A stretch of DNA of 64,000 bases, from the NCBI RefSeq assembly GCF_003429005.1, contig NZ_QVQV01000007.1, positions 124,001-188,000 on the forward strand, written 5' to 3'. A program made the translations under genes and the position numbers. Source of the DNA: Paraburkholderia sp. DHOC27 (GTDB lineage: Bacteria > Pseudomonadota > Gammaproteobacteria > Burkholderiales > Burkholderiaceae). Shown here in pieces: positions 25,094 to 33,285 of the stretch; position 1 is the first letter of the stretch, and every line of letters begins with the position of its first letter. The notes under the pieces were generated by a model. It worked only from the letters and a program-made list of their open reading frames with translations. It was not told where the DNA came from and searched no databases.

Positions 25094-25753
25094 ATGTCGA
25101 TCTTTGAGAAGGTCCGCGACCGCTTTACAGCGGAATGGAAACGACCGATGGACCACGAAAAACACCTGTCTGAACTGTTCAGAAGAACGCCTGAACTGCT
25201 ACATATCATTTTTGGGAATGCAGTGTCTACACGAACTATCCGTCCTTCGAGCTATGCACGCGTTGAGTACCTAGGGGAACACGGTTTCCATGCGTTCTTA
25301 TGGGCCCAAAACATGGAGGCTGCCGCATATCCCCGCTTTCTCAGCATCGTTCGTGGCGAGGGTGAGGACCAGGATTTCCGGCACTTCCGGCGCGGAGAAT
25401 TTACTTCGTTCGTCGCCACCCGCGTCGAATTCCTCGGGCGTAACGTCTCTCTGCTGACGAACGACTCGGAACTGCTGGACCGTCTCTCTGAAGTGCAGTT
25501 CAGTCCCAATCCGCCGTGGATCATGTACCCCGATCTGGGTCCGCTTGCTTCCTACAATCAAGGCGAACAGGAGTACTGGGACCGCCATGTATGGACCCCG
25601 TTCTGGAAAAGTTTGTCCCCTGAACAGAAAGACCTGTACATAGACCGTCGATCGGAGGCGGCACTCACCTACATGCTGCCGGAAGAATGGGACGACTGGG
25701 TGTATTCGATCCGCAGGAACGATCCTGAATATAAACATCGTCACGGGCTTTAG
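25094..25753 (+). CDS. Putative cognate immunity protein / hypothetical
   Basis: 219 residues from ATG 25094, eight bases after the effector stop, so surely cotranscribed. It is soluble, rich in charged and aromatic residues, and has no signal peptide or clear membrane segment (FEKVRDRFTAEWKRPMDHEK; WIMYPDLGPLASYNQGEQEY). No family recognised. Last position in a PAAR-PAAR-effector run is typical for immunity genes. However, a soluble cytoplasmic protein would be unusual against a membrane pore, so it could instead be an adaptor or chaperone for loading the effector. Confidence 0.5.
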   Translation: MSIFEKVRDRFTAEWKRPMDHEKHLSELFRRTPELLHIIFGNAVSTRTIRPSSYARVEYLGEHGFHAFLWAQNMEAAAYPRFLSIVRGEGEDQDFRHFRRGEFTSFVATRVEFLGRNVSLLTNDSELLDRLSEVQFSPNPPWIMYPDLGPLASYNQGEQEYWDRHVWTPFWKSLSPEQKDLYIDRRSEAALTYMLPEEWDDWVYSIRRNDPEYKHRHGL

Positions 25754-26115
25754 CGTGCAGGATCGGGAGACAAAAAATGAAGATAAAGACACAGTACATC
25801 GCGCCTGTCTCGCTTTGGCTCGTGGTACGCAAGCGCTTTTCGAGCACGGGACTATTCATCAAACCTGCATGGGTCTGTGACTGAACGCAGGACGGCCCGG
25901 TTATCTTTACGTCGCACATCCGTTAATTACAAATGCAAAGCACAAACCTAGCAACAAAGCGCGCATCGCTCTCCGTCCTCATCAGCAAAAAACGTAGACG
26001 CTGACGGCGTGCCTACTGTCCCGCAATGGGAAAACCCTTAGTTGCGTCGCTGGAGCCGCGGCCCTCGTAGCGAACTTGATTTAACGAAATGATTCGACCG
26101 AAATACGTGGCGCAA

Positions 26116-26222
26116 TGAGATTCGCTATTCGGGCGCGCGGCTGACAGATACAGTGACGTTGTTTCAGGCGATGGGGGAGCCGCCGGTTGGGACGATGGCT
26201 TGGGATTCGAAGCACGCGTCAC
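26116..26222 (+). pseudogene. Truncated second copy of the NodT-type outer membrane gene 3' end
   Basis: Translated in frame, 26116 onward reads EIRYSGARLTDTVTLFQAMG then EPPVGTMAWDSKHASRLN. The last codons of the intact gene at 17322-18824 read EIRYTGARLTDTAALFQAMG then TPPVGAPAGDSKQMESVTRN. The nucleotide match is strong over about 100 bp and stops abruptly at about 26113. No other part of the gene is present. It is a relic of a second copy, or a target-site 3' end displaced by insertion of the 18.8-26.1 kb segment. Confidence 0.8.
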
Positions 26223-26354
26223 GCCTGAATGATCGCGATGGCGCCAGTGAAGGCGCCGGTATCAAACAAACTTATCCCCAGAAACTGTTCACAGCCTTGT
26301 TGATAACCTTGGGGCAGCGTGCTTAAGTCGTTGAAGTCAATCGCTTAAAAGACA

Positions 26355-26376
26355 GCGGCGCATGTGTATGCGCCGC
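26355..26376 (-). terminator. Terminator of the PBP1A gene
   Basis: Perfect 9-bp stem GCGGCGCAT/ATGCGCCGC with loop GTGT, followed on the minus strand by TGTCTTTTAAG. It lies about 32 bp beyond the PBP1A stop. Confidence 0.7.
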
Positions 26377-26408
26377 GCCTCAATCCACTCAAACCCGCCC
26401 CATCACCC

Positions 26409-28907
26409 TCAAGGCTTGTTCGATTCAAACAGATTCATGATCTGCTGCTTTTCGCTCGACGAGACATCGGGCGCCGGTGCAGGCGGCGTCATCCCGGCCG
26501 GCCCGACACCACCCACGGCGTCACTCGCACCCGCCAACGGATTGGCCGAATCGAGACCGATACTCGCGATGAAGCCATTACCCGGCGTCACGTCCTTGTA
26601 GAACATTTCGCCATCGACCGTGGTCACCGTATCCGGCATGGCCGGTTCGGCCTGCGGCACACCACGCAGCGCGCGGCCCATATACTCCACCCAGATCGGC
26701 AACGCCAGTTGCGCACCGAACTCGCGGCTGCCGAGGCTCTTCGGCTGGTCATAGCCCATCCAGGCCACCGCCACCAGCGACTGCTGATAGCCGGCAAACC
26801 AGCCGTCCTTCGCGTCATTGGTCGTACCGGTCTTGCCCTGCAGGTCCGAACGCTTCAGCGCATTGGTGCCGGCGCCCGTGCCCGCCGTCGCCACGGAATG
26901 CAGCAGGCTGTTCATGATGAAGGCGTTACGCGGGTCGATGGTACGCGGCGCATCGCGGCCTGCCGTCAACGGTTGAGCCCGCGAAATCGGCTGACCGCGC
27001 GCGTCCGTCACTTCACCGATCAGATACGGGTTGATGCGATAGCCGCCGTTCGCGAACACCGCGTACGCCCCCGCCGATTGCAACGGCGTGACCAGACCCG
27101 CACCGAGTGCCATTGGCAGATACGGCGGCGTCTTGTCCGCATCGAAACCGAAGCGCTGCGTGACGAAGTCCTGCGCGTACTTCGTACCGATGAACGACAG
27201 AATCCGGATCGACACGAGGTTCTTCGATTTCTCCAGCGCGAGACGCATCGGCATCGGACCATCCGGCTGGTCGTCGTCCTTCGGCTCCCACGCGTCGCCG
27301 CCCGGCGTGCTCGGCGGGAAATACAGCGGCGCATCGTTGATGATGGTTGCCGGTCCGAGGCCCTTGTCGAGCGCAGCTGAATAGATGAACGGCTTGAAGC
27401 TCGAACCCGGCTGACGCCAGGCCTGCGTCACGTGATTGAACTTGTTCTTGTTGAAGTCGAAGCCGCCAATCAGCGCGCGGATCGCGCCGTCCTGCGGCGT
27501 CAACGACACCAGCGCGCCTTCCACCTGCGGCAACTGCGTGATCTGCCAGTTGCCCTTGTCATCGGCAATCAGGCGCACGATCGAACCCGGCTTGATACGC
27601 AGCGCGCCCGAAGCGCGCGGGCTCAACGCGGCCGTGACGAAACGCAGGCCGTCCGGGTTGATGGTGGCCTCGGTGCCGTCGAGGAACTGCGCCTGCACCT
27701 GCTTCGGATTCGCCGCGGTCACCACGGCCGCGACGATCTCGCCGTTGTCCGGGTGATCGGTCAGGGCGTCGTCGATGGCCTGATCGCGGTCGTCGCCCGG
27801 CGGCGGCAATTCCACATAGCCTTCCGGTCCACGGTAGCCGTGACGGCGCTCGTAATCCATCACGCCCTTGCGCACCGCCGAATAGGCTGCTTCCTGGTCG
27901 GCGGAATCCACGGTGGTGATGACGTTCAGGCCGCGCGTGTAGGTTTCGTCCTTGTACTGCGCGTACATCATCTGACGCACCATTTCCGCCACGTACTCGG
28001 CATGCACGCTGTATTCGTTGCCGGGGTTCTTGGTGTGAATCTCTTCCTTGACCGCCGCGTCGTACTGGTCCTGCGTGATGTAGCGCAGATCGAGCATGCG
28101 CTTCAGGATGTATTCCTGACGAATCTTCGCGCGCTTCGGATTGACCACCGGGTTATACGCGGACGGCGCCTTGGGCAGCCCCGCCAGCATCGCGCACTCG
28201 GCCAGTGAGAGATCCTTCAGGTCCTTGCCGAAGTACACGCGCGCCGCCGCCGAAAAGCCGTAGGCGCGCTCGCCCAGATAAATCTGGTTCATGTACAACT
28301 CGAGAATCTGGTCCTTGGAAAGCGCCCGCTCGATCTTGTACGCGAGCAACATTTCGTAAACTTTGCGGGTGTAGGTCTTCTCGCTAGACAGGAAGAAGTT
28401 ACGCGCCACCTGCATGGTGATCGTGCTCGCGCCCTGCGACGCGCCGCCATGCAACAGATCCGCCGAACCCGCCCGCAGGATGCCCACGAAGTCCACGCCG
28501 CCGTGCTCGTAGAAGCGGTAGTCCTCGATGGCGAGCACGGCCTTCTTCATCTGGTCCGGAATGTCCTGGAAGCGCACGAGATTACGCCGCTCTTCGCCGA
28601 ATTCGCCGATCAGCACGTGGTCCGCGGTATAAATGCGCAGCGGCACCTTCGGCTGATAGTCGGTCAGCGCTTCGAGCGACGGCAGTTGCGGCCCCATCAC
28701 GATCAGCGCGTAGCCGACGATCAGCGCCCCCACCACGGCGACGGTTGCCAGCAGACCGAACACGGTCAGCAGGATACGCGCGCCAAGCGAGCGGCCACCC
28801 GGCTCGTCGCCCGACTGGCCGTCATTACGCCCTGGAGTGCGGTGATAGGGATCCCGGTCTGCACCACCCGGAGAGTTTGAGGATTGCGGTCGTTTGATGA
28901 TTGGCAT
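26409..28907 (-). CDS. mrcA: Penicillin-binding protein 1A (bifunctional)
   Basis: 832 residues from ATG 28907 (PIIKRPQSSNSPGG); the longer open frame upstream is not protein-like. A cytoplasmic basic/Pro-rich N-terminus is followed by one TM (RILLTVFGLLATVAVVGALI). The glycosyltransferase domain has AIEDYRFYEHGGVDF (catalytic Glu) and GASTITMQVARNFFL. The transpeptidase domain has PGSSFKPFIYS (SxxK serine), EKSKNLVS (SxN) and LQGKTGTTND (KTG). It polymerises and cross-links peptidoglycan at the inner membrane. The length is normal for class A PBPs of Burkholderiales. Monocistronic, with a hairpin terminator downstream. Confidence 0.95.
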   Translation of the reverse strand: MPIIKRPQSSNSPGGADRDPYHRTPGRNDGQSGDEPGGRSLGARILLTVFGLLATVAVVGALIVGYALIVMGPQLPSLEALTDYQPKVPLRIYTADHVLIGEFGEERRNLVRFQDIPDQMKKAVLAIEDYRFYEHGGVDFVGILRAGSADLLHGGASQGASTITMQVARNFFLSSEKTYTRKVYEMLLAYKIERALSKDQILELYMNQIYLGERAYGFSAAARVYFGKDLKDLSLAECAMLAGLPKAPSAYNPVVNPKRAKIRQEYILKRMLDLRYITQDQYDAAVKEEIHTKNPGNEYSVHAEYVAEMVRQMMYAQYKDETYTRGLNVITTVDSADQEAAYSAVRKGVMDYERRHGYRGPEGYVELPPPGDDRDQAIDDALTDHPDNGEIVAAVVTAANPKQVQAQFLDGTEATINPDGLRFVTAALSPRASGALRIKPGSIVRLIADDKGNWQITQLPQVEGALVSLTPQDGAIRALIGGFDFNKNKFNHVTQAWRQPGSSFKPFIYSAALDKGLGPATIINDAPLYFPPSTPGGDAWEPKDDDQPDGPMPMRLALEKSKNLVSIRILSFIGTKYAQDFVTQRFGFDADKTPPYLPMALGAGLVTPLQSAGAYAVFANGGYRINPYLIGEVTDARGQPISRAQPLTAGRDAPRTIDPRNAFIMNSLLHSVATAGTGAGTNALKRSDLQGKTGTTNDAKDGWFAGYQQSLVAVAWMGYDQPKSLGSREFGAQLALPIWVEYMGRALRGVPQAEPAMPDTVTTVDGEMFYKDVTPGNGFIASIGLDSANPLAGASDAVGGVGPAGMTPPAPAPDVSSSEKQQIMNLFESNKP

Positions 28908-29346
28908 GACTCGAATAATGGGCGCGTGACTGCACGCCTGACTGATACCGCCGGACGGCCCTGCGTCCCCGTTGGCCTGCTCGGCGCGCGTACAGGGCCC
29001 GGCCTGGAGGGAGCCCCGCGCAACGTAACAGCGCATTTTAAAGAAATCAAGCCCGCTCGACGGGCCTTTTTTTGTAAGAATTCCCTCGTGATCGTTCCCC
29101 GCTCCCTTACATGCAAAGCGTTCGTTGCGATTGTGCGCCACGCCGCAGTTATTAACAGAAATTGTTGAAAGGCCTGTGGACAAGCCTGCCGGAAACGCCT
29201 CAAGCCCTTGATGTCACGGGATTTTCATTCGCCGCCCATTTCGCAATAAGGCAACTCGCCTTATGATGGTCTTGTCGCACGAATCGCCAGTGCGGCCGCG
29301 CGCCTCTTCAGCCGTTCGACGCCAAACAAGTTACGCGAGCAAGACT
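28908..29346. other. Divergent promoter region of mrcA and the RHH-like gene
   Basis: About 440 bp between divergent genes. A T-rich run near 29066-29074 is preceded by GCCCGCTCGACGGGCCTTTTTTT, which looks like a small hairpin with T-run on the plus strand. No gene is called; the open frame upstream of mrcA Met1 is non-coding in appearance. Confidence 0.4.
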
Positions 29347-29946
29347 ATGAACAAGCCCAGCGAACGCATCGTCGTCTTTGTGACTCCTGCCCAGAAACGC
29401 GCGATCGCCGCGAGTGCGGAAAAACTCGGCATCAGCGTCAGTGAACTGATGCGCCGCGCCGTGCTGAGCTTCAGCGTCACCAGCGAACAGGTGAAGGCGG
29501 CGAGCATCGTCGACCGGATGCGCGCCCCGCGTGAACCCGACGCCCTCAACGCAGCGCTGGCGCGGGTTGCGAGCGACACCCGCAACGCCCGCGCGGCGCT
29601 GCCGTCCGTGCTGAAAAAAGACAGCGCGGCTGAGACGCCGGCCGCCGCCGAACCGGTTCCCCCGCCCTTACTCCCCGCCGACGTCCTCGCTGCGCTGGTG
29701 CGCACACCCGAGGAAGAACTCGCTGCCGCCGAGGCCGAAGCCGTGGCGCGCATGACCGCCGTGGAAGCGGCGGCGGCCGCTGCACGCGCCAATGCCAACA
29801 ACGGTGCCCGGCGCCCGGCGGCGCTGGAAACCGCCGAGCCGTCGTCCATCCTGCCCTCGCTGCGGCGGCGCGTGCGGCCCGAGCCGAGCCGCGAAGAAGA
29901 CGATCCGCGCAATGACCCCGCGCCGGAAGACGGACGCTTTGCCTGA
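29347..29946 (+). CDS. Ribbon-helix-helix-like N-terminus with Ala-rich tail, hypothetical
   Basis: 199 residues from ATG 29347. Residues 5-45 (RIVVFVTPAQKRAIAASAEK, LGISVSELMRRAVLSF) look like a ribbon-helix-helix DNA-binding fold: a strand followed by two helices. The remainder is Ala/Glu-rich, probably helical (PEEELAAAEAEAVARMTAVE), ending in an acidic and basic Pro-rich tail. It may be a small DNA-binding or nucleoid-associated protein; no closer family recognised. It is divergent from mrcA. Confidence 0.65.
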   Translation: MNKPSERIVVFVTPAQKRAIAASAEKLGISVSELMRRAVLSFSVTSEQVKAASIVDRMRAPREPDALNAALARVASDTRNARAALPSVLKKDSAAETPAAAEPVPPPLLPADVLAALVRTPEEELAAAEAEAVARMTAVEAAAAAARANANNGARRPAALETAEPSSILPSLRRRVRPEPSREEDDPRNDPAPEDGRFA

Positions 29947-30439
29947 GCGCGGGTGGCAGGTGATTTGCGTGCGGCGCGACAGCGGCCTGAGCGCAGCCTC
30001 AGCTTGACCATCATAAAAAGCGAACGCGACTTCGGCTACTTCGACATGACCCGCGCCAGCGCGTTCGACACATTTCGCATCACTCTTGACGAAGCTTGAA
30101 ATATTCTCCCGTCAACGCTTCGAATCGCCGTTCGAAACTCGCAAAAGCCACGGCTTTAAGGCGTGTTTAAGACACGGCGTGGTGTAATATCCGCCAGCAG
30201 TTGAGCCCTGGCGCGTGCCTGCTCATCGACGTCACTTGATGCAGTCGTTCAGGGGCGTCACGCACTGGCGTCACATGGCGGCCGAACAATTTGCGGCGCC
30301 GCTATTGCAATTCGCCGGCGTGCCCCGACTTCCGCACCGGCTGCCTGCGCAATCTTGCGCGCAGCGGCGTAAACTAGTGATCGCTCGTGGTTACGCGCGC
30401 CTCGGTACTCAGCGCCGATTTCATTCTACGGAGGTATTC
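29947..30439. other. Intergenic region upstream of pspA
   Basis: About 490 bp; open frames continuing upstream of pspA are non-coding in appearance. The promoter of the pspA operon should lie here. A partial sigma-54-like word near 30210 has the wrong spacing and is not called. Confidence 0.4.
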
Positions 30440-31120
30440 ATGTCGCTAATTGACAGCATCTCGCGCACGCTCAAGGGTCTCCTGAACGACGCTGCGGATT
30501 CCGTGCAAGACCCGTCGCGCGATTCGCGGCAGATCGTGCGCGAGCTCGATGCCAGCATCGCCAAAGCCGAGAACTCGCTGATCGAGATTCAGGCGCAGGT
30601 CGCCACTCAGCAGAGCAAGCGCGATGTTGCCGCCGACAAGGCCCGCAAATACGAAGACGGCGCCAAGCGCGCGCTGCAAGCCGGTGACGAGACCCTCGCG
30701 CGCGAAGCACTCGGCGCTCAGGCCACCGCCGAAGCGGAACGCGACGCGCTGGCTAAAGAACTCAGCACGCTGGAGCCGTCGGTCGATCAGTTGAAGAGCC
30801 AGATCGACGACATGCGCACGCGCCGCAACGACCTCAACGCGCGCTCGAACATCCTGCAGGCCAAGCAGCAGATCGCGCAGGCCAAAGATACGGCGGCCAC
30901 CGCGCTGGGCGGCATTGGCGGCAAGAATCTCGCCGAGGATTTCCAGAAGCTGGAAGACAAGGTGGCACTGTCGAACGCACGCTCCGACGCACGGCTGAAT
31001 TCGGCCGATACGAAAAGCGGCAAGGCACTCGACGACAAGCTCGCCGATCTGAATCGCGGCCCGTCGGTCGAAGACCGCCTCGAAGCGTTGAAGAAGCAGT
31101 TGAACACGCCGGCGCAGTGA
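30440..31120 (+). CDS. pspA: PspA/IM30 family envelope-stress protein
   Basis: 226 residues from ATG 30440, with GGAGG six bases upstream. The protein is almost entirely helical coiled coil: an N-terminal amphipathic helix (SLIDSISRTLKGLLNDAADS), then long heptad-rich segments (LVxREL-like RQIVRELDASIAKAENSLIE, TLEPSVDQLKSQIDDMRTRR). PspA/IM30 proteins form rings or rods on the inner membrane and protect against proton leakage. The next gene, 131 bp downstream, encodes a membrane protein with TPR-like repeats and is the likely partner. No pspF or pspBC is present, so this is a reduced Psp-type module. Confidence 0.88.
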   Translation: MSLIDSISRTLKGLLNDAADSVQDPSRDSRQIVRELDASIAKAENSLIEIQAQVATQQSKRDVAADKARKYEDGAKRALQAGDETLAREALGAQATAEAERDALAKELSTLEPSVDQLKSQIDDMRTRRNDLNARSNILQAKQQIAQAKDTAATALGGIGGKNLAEDFQKLEDKVALSNARSDARLNSADTKSGKALDDKLADLNRGPSVEDRLEALKKQLNTPAQ

Positions 31121-31251
31121 TTGGCTGCAGTCAATTGCGGCAGTAGCCAGCAGTACACCGCCGTGACGCGGCGCCGGCTTTCATGCGGCGCTGCGTGTCA
31201 CAGCGGAGACGATTGCCATGGAGACGGGCGTCAAATCGTCCGGTCCGACAC

Positions 31252-32427
31252 ATGAAAAAACTTTTTGCAGCTGCTTTCGCTTCGCTCATGCTGGTCTGCT
31301 CGCTGGCCTTCGCCGTGCCGAGCGCCCAGCAGATCGAATCGGACATGGCGCGCGGCAACTGGCAACAAGCCGATTCCGCGCTCACCGAAGTGCTGCAGGC
31401 GCATCCGAACAATGCGCGCGCGCACTACCTGTATGCCCAGGTGCTGGTGAACGAAGGCCGCGCGGCTGACGCGCTGGCGCAGGTTCAGCAGGCCAAGACG
31501 CTCGATCCGCAGATCCGCTTCACCGACCCGACCCGCTTCGCGCAGACCGAAGCGATGATCCGCCGGGCCGCCGAGCGCGCGGGCGCAACGGGCAGTCGCA
31601 TCAACAATCCGCTCGCGCAGCAAAACGCGCCGTCCATGCAGGCGCAGGCTGCGATGGCGCCACCGGCGCCGGAACATCATGGCCCTTCGACGGGCCTGAT
31701 GATCGGCATCGCCATCGTGCTGATCGGCGTGGCGATCGTACTGCGCTGGACGCTGCGACGCGCGCGCACGCAGGATGATTCGCGTGCCGATGACGATCGC
31801 CGCACCCAGCTCAAACGCGCTACGGATCTGCTGAACGCGGTGCGCTCGCTGAAGCTCGACGTGAAGCTGTCCGCCGCTGCCGGTCACGAGGCATTAGCGA
31901 AGGAAGTGGAAGGCACTGAAGACGAGTTGCGCAACCTCGTCGAGGCGCTGTCGAACAGCAAGAATCCCGTGCCGCCCTATCAGGTCGACGAGCTGGAGCA
32001 ACGGGTCGCGAGTCTCAAGGCACGCGCGGAAGGCCGTCCCGATCCGTATGCGGCACCGGCGGCTGCGAGTTCGAGCGACTCGGCTTACGCGCGTGAAGCC
32101 GAACGCTTCGGCAACCCGCCGCAACCGCCCTATCCTTACCCGCCGCAACAGCAACCGCCGGTGGTCGTGCAGCAAGGCGGCGGCTTCGGTGGCGGCATGG
32201 GCGGTCTCCTGACCGGCGTGCTGCTCGGCCAGGTGCTCAACGGCGGCCGGGATCGCGAAGTGATCATCGACGACGAATCGCGTCGCCGGGGCGATAACGG
32301 GGGCAACGGCGGCAATAACGGCGGCGGCCTCGATTTCGGTCAGGGATCGAACGACTGGGACGATGGCAGCGGCGGCGGCAACGTCGACATGGGTAACGAC
32401 GATTCCGGCGGGTGGAACGACAACTGA
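31252..32427 (+). CDS. TPR-containing membrane protein, PspA operon partner
   Basis: 391 residues from ATG 31252. A signal peptide or first TM (KKLFAAAFASLMLVCSLAFA, about 2-21) is followed by a TPR-like pair (ARGNWQQADSALTEVLQAHP; ALAQVQQAKTLDP). A TM at about 143-163 (GLMIGIAIVLIGVAIVLRW) is followed by a cytoplasmic helical region. The tail is Pro/Gly/Asp-rich, with a glycine-rich stretch (GGGFGGGMGGLLTGVLLGQV) and Asn/Gly/Asp repeats. The N-terminal TPR part probably faces the periplasm. It is adjacent to pspA and ends just before a shared terminator. Confidence 0.8.
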   Translation: MKKLFAAAFASLMLVCSLAFAVPSAQQIESDMARGNWQQADSALTEVLQAHPNNARAHYLYAQVLVNEGRAADALAQVQQAKTLDPQIRFTDPTRFAQTEAMIRRAAERAGATGSRINNPLAQQNAPSMQAQAAMAPPAPEHHGPSTGLMIGIAIVLIGVAIVLRWTLRRARTQDDSRADDDRRTQLKRATDLLNAVRSLKLDVKLSAAAGHEALAKEVEGTEDELRNLVEALSNSKNPVPPYQVDELEQRVASLKARAEGRPDPYAAPAAASSSDSAYAREAERFGNPPQPPYPYPPQQQPPVVVQQGGGFGGGMGGLLTGVLLGQVLNGGRDREVIIDDESRRRGDNGGNGGNNGGGLDFGQGSNDWDDGSGGGNVDMGNDDSGGWNDN

Positions 32428-32475
32428 CCGATAACCACGTGAACGCGTGAACGCGCCAGGCGTGGCGCGGCTGAA

Positions 32476-32503
32476 AACAGGCTCCTTTCTCAAGGAGCCT
32501 GTT
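32476..32503. terminator. Bidirectional terminator between the pspA partner gene and TetR gene
   Basis: Perfect 12-bp stem AACAGGCTCCTT/AAGGAGCCTGTT with a 4-base loop. It ends three bases before the stop of the convergent TetR gene, so it can serve both transcripts. Confidence 0.8.
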
Positions 32504-32506
32504 TCG

Positions 32507-33160
32507 TTATGAGCGCCCCGAAAGCGGTGCCTCGCTCTGCGCAAGCGTCGAAGCACCCACGAACAAACGCACGATAAAACGCTCGGCGTATTCGATCAAT
32601 GCGCCGCGGTGCGGTGCATTGCCAATGTATTCCTGCGACAGGTGAAACAGCTGCAGGACGATCTGCGTGCAGACCTCGTCCACGGTGGCCGGGTTGAGCG
32701 CCGGCATGAGCTTGAGCTGAACCACGTCGTCGGCCATCTCGGCAGCGACTTCGTGCAGATTGGTGCGCACCGCCGCACGCAGCGCTGGCGACGAGCCGTG
32801 ATACTCGGCGAGCGCGCTCAGAAACGCCTCGCGGTTTTCCAGTGCGAACGTAAAGAACGCGACGCACGCGCGGCGCGGCACGCTGTGCGGTTCATCATGA
32901 GCCGCGAGCCAGCGCTCACGGCGCAACATGGGACGCAGGCGACGGCTGACCCATCCGAGCGCCTCGCGCGCCAGATCGTCGAGCGTGTCGAAATGCCGGT
33001 AGAACGTGTTTGGATTGAGCCCCGCCTCACGCGCGATCTCACGCAAGCCGAGACTCGCGAAACTGCGCCCGCCCGCCGTGAGGCGCAACGCCGCCTCGAT
33101 CAGCCTGCGTTTGCCGGGAGCGAGTTCGAAGTCGACAGTGGATGGAAGGTCAGCAGCCAT
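32507..33160 (-). CDS. TetR-family regulator, FabR/DesT-like
   Basis: 217 residues from ATG 33160; an in-frame ATG at 33181 is an alternative. The HTH is SFASLGLREIAREAGLNPNT with FYRHF (about 32-56), closely patterned on FabR ([20 protein letters not shown]), the regulator of unsaturated fatty acid genes. The ligand domain is TetR-like. It is divergent from a Baeyer-Villiger-type monooxygenase and an alpha/beta hydrolase, with a perfect long inverted repeat in between. It probably represses that pair and itself, responding to a lipid or acyl-CoA-like ligand by analogy. Confidence 0.88.
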   Translation of the reverse strand: MAADLPSTVDFELAPGKRRLIEAALRLTAGGRSFASLGLREIAREAGLNPNTFYRHFDTLDDLAREALGWVSRRLRPMLRRERWLAAHDEPHSVPRRACVAFFTFALENREAFLSALAEYHGSSPALRAAVRTNLHEVAAEMADDVVQLKLMPALNPATVDEVCTQIVLQLFHLSQEYIGNAPHRGALIEYAERFIVRLFVGASTLAQSEAPLSGRS

Positions 33161-33196
33161 AGCGTTTGAACTGTAAACCATCTTGACGCGATGTGT

Positions 33197-33236
33197 ACAG
33201 TTGTCTACCCTGCGCGTAACAAGCGTAGACAACTGT
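33197..33236. promoter_or_regulatory. Putative TetR operator: perfect 12-bp inverted repeat
   Basis: ACAGTTGTCTAC (33197-33208) and GTAGACAACTGT (33225-33236) are perfect reverse complements separated by 16 bp. The pair sits between the divergent TetR and monooxygenase starts. Each arm is itself roughly symmetric, so two dimers on adjacent sites are possible. Confidence 0.75.
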
Positions 33237-33285
33237 AGACGCTCCTCCCACAACCCGATTGCACGATTGCCGCGGAGACCCGCCC

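Larger units (their letters stand above)
25754..26408. other. Right border of the accessory island
   Basis: About 650 bp without an intact gene. It holds the truncated outer-membrane-factor copy (26116-26222) and the terminator of the PBP1A gene (26355-26376). The stretch 25754-26110 shows nothing recognisable. No integrase, insertion sequence or tRNA is present. Confidence 0.5.

Noticed and set aside
30205..30225. Sigma-54-like promoter word upstream of pspA
   Set aside because: TGGCGCG and a GC dinucleotide occur, but the spacing between the GG and GC elements is one base short of the -24/-12 consensus and no pspF is present.
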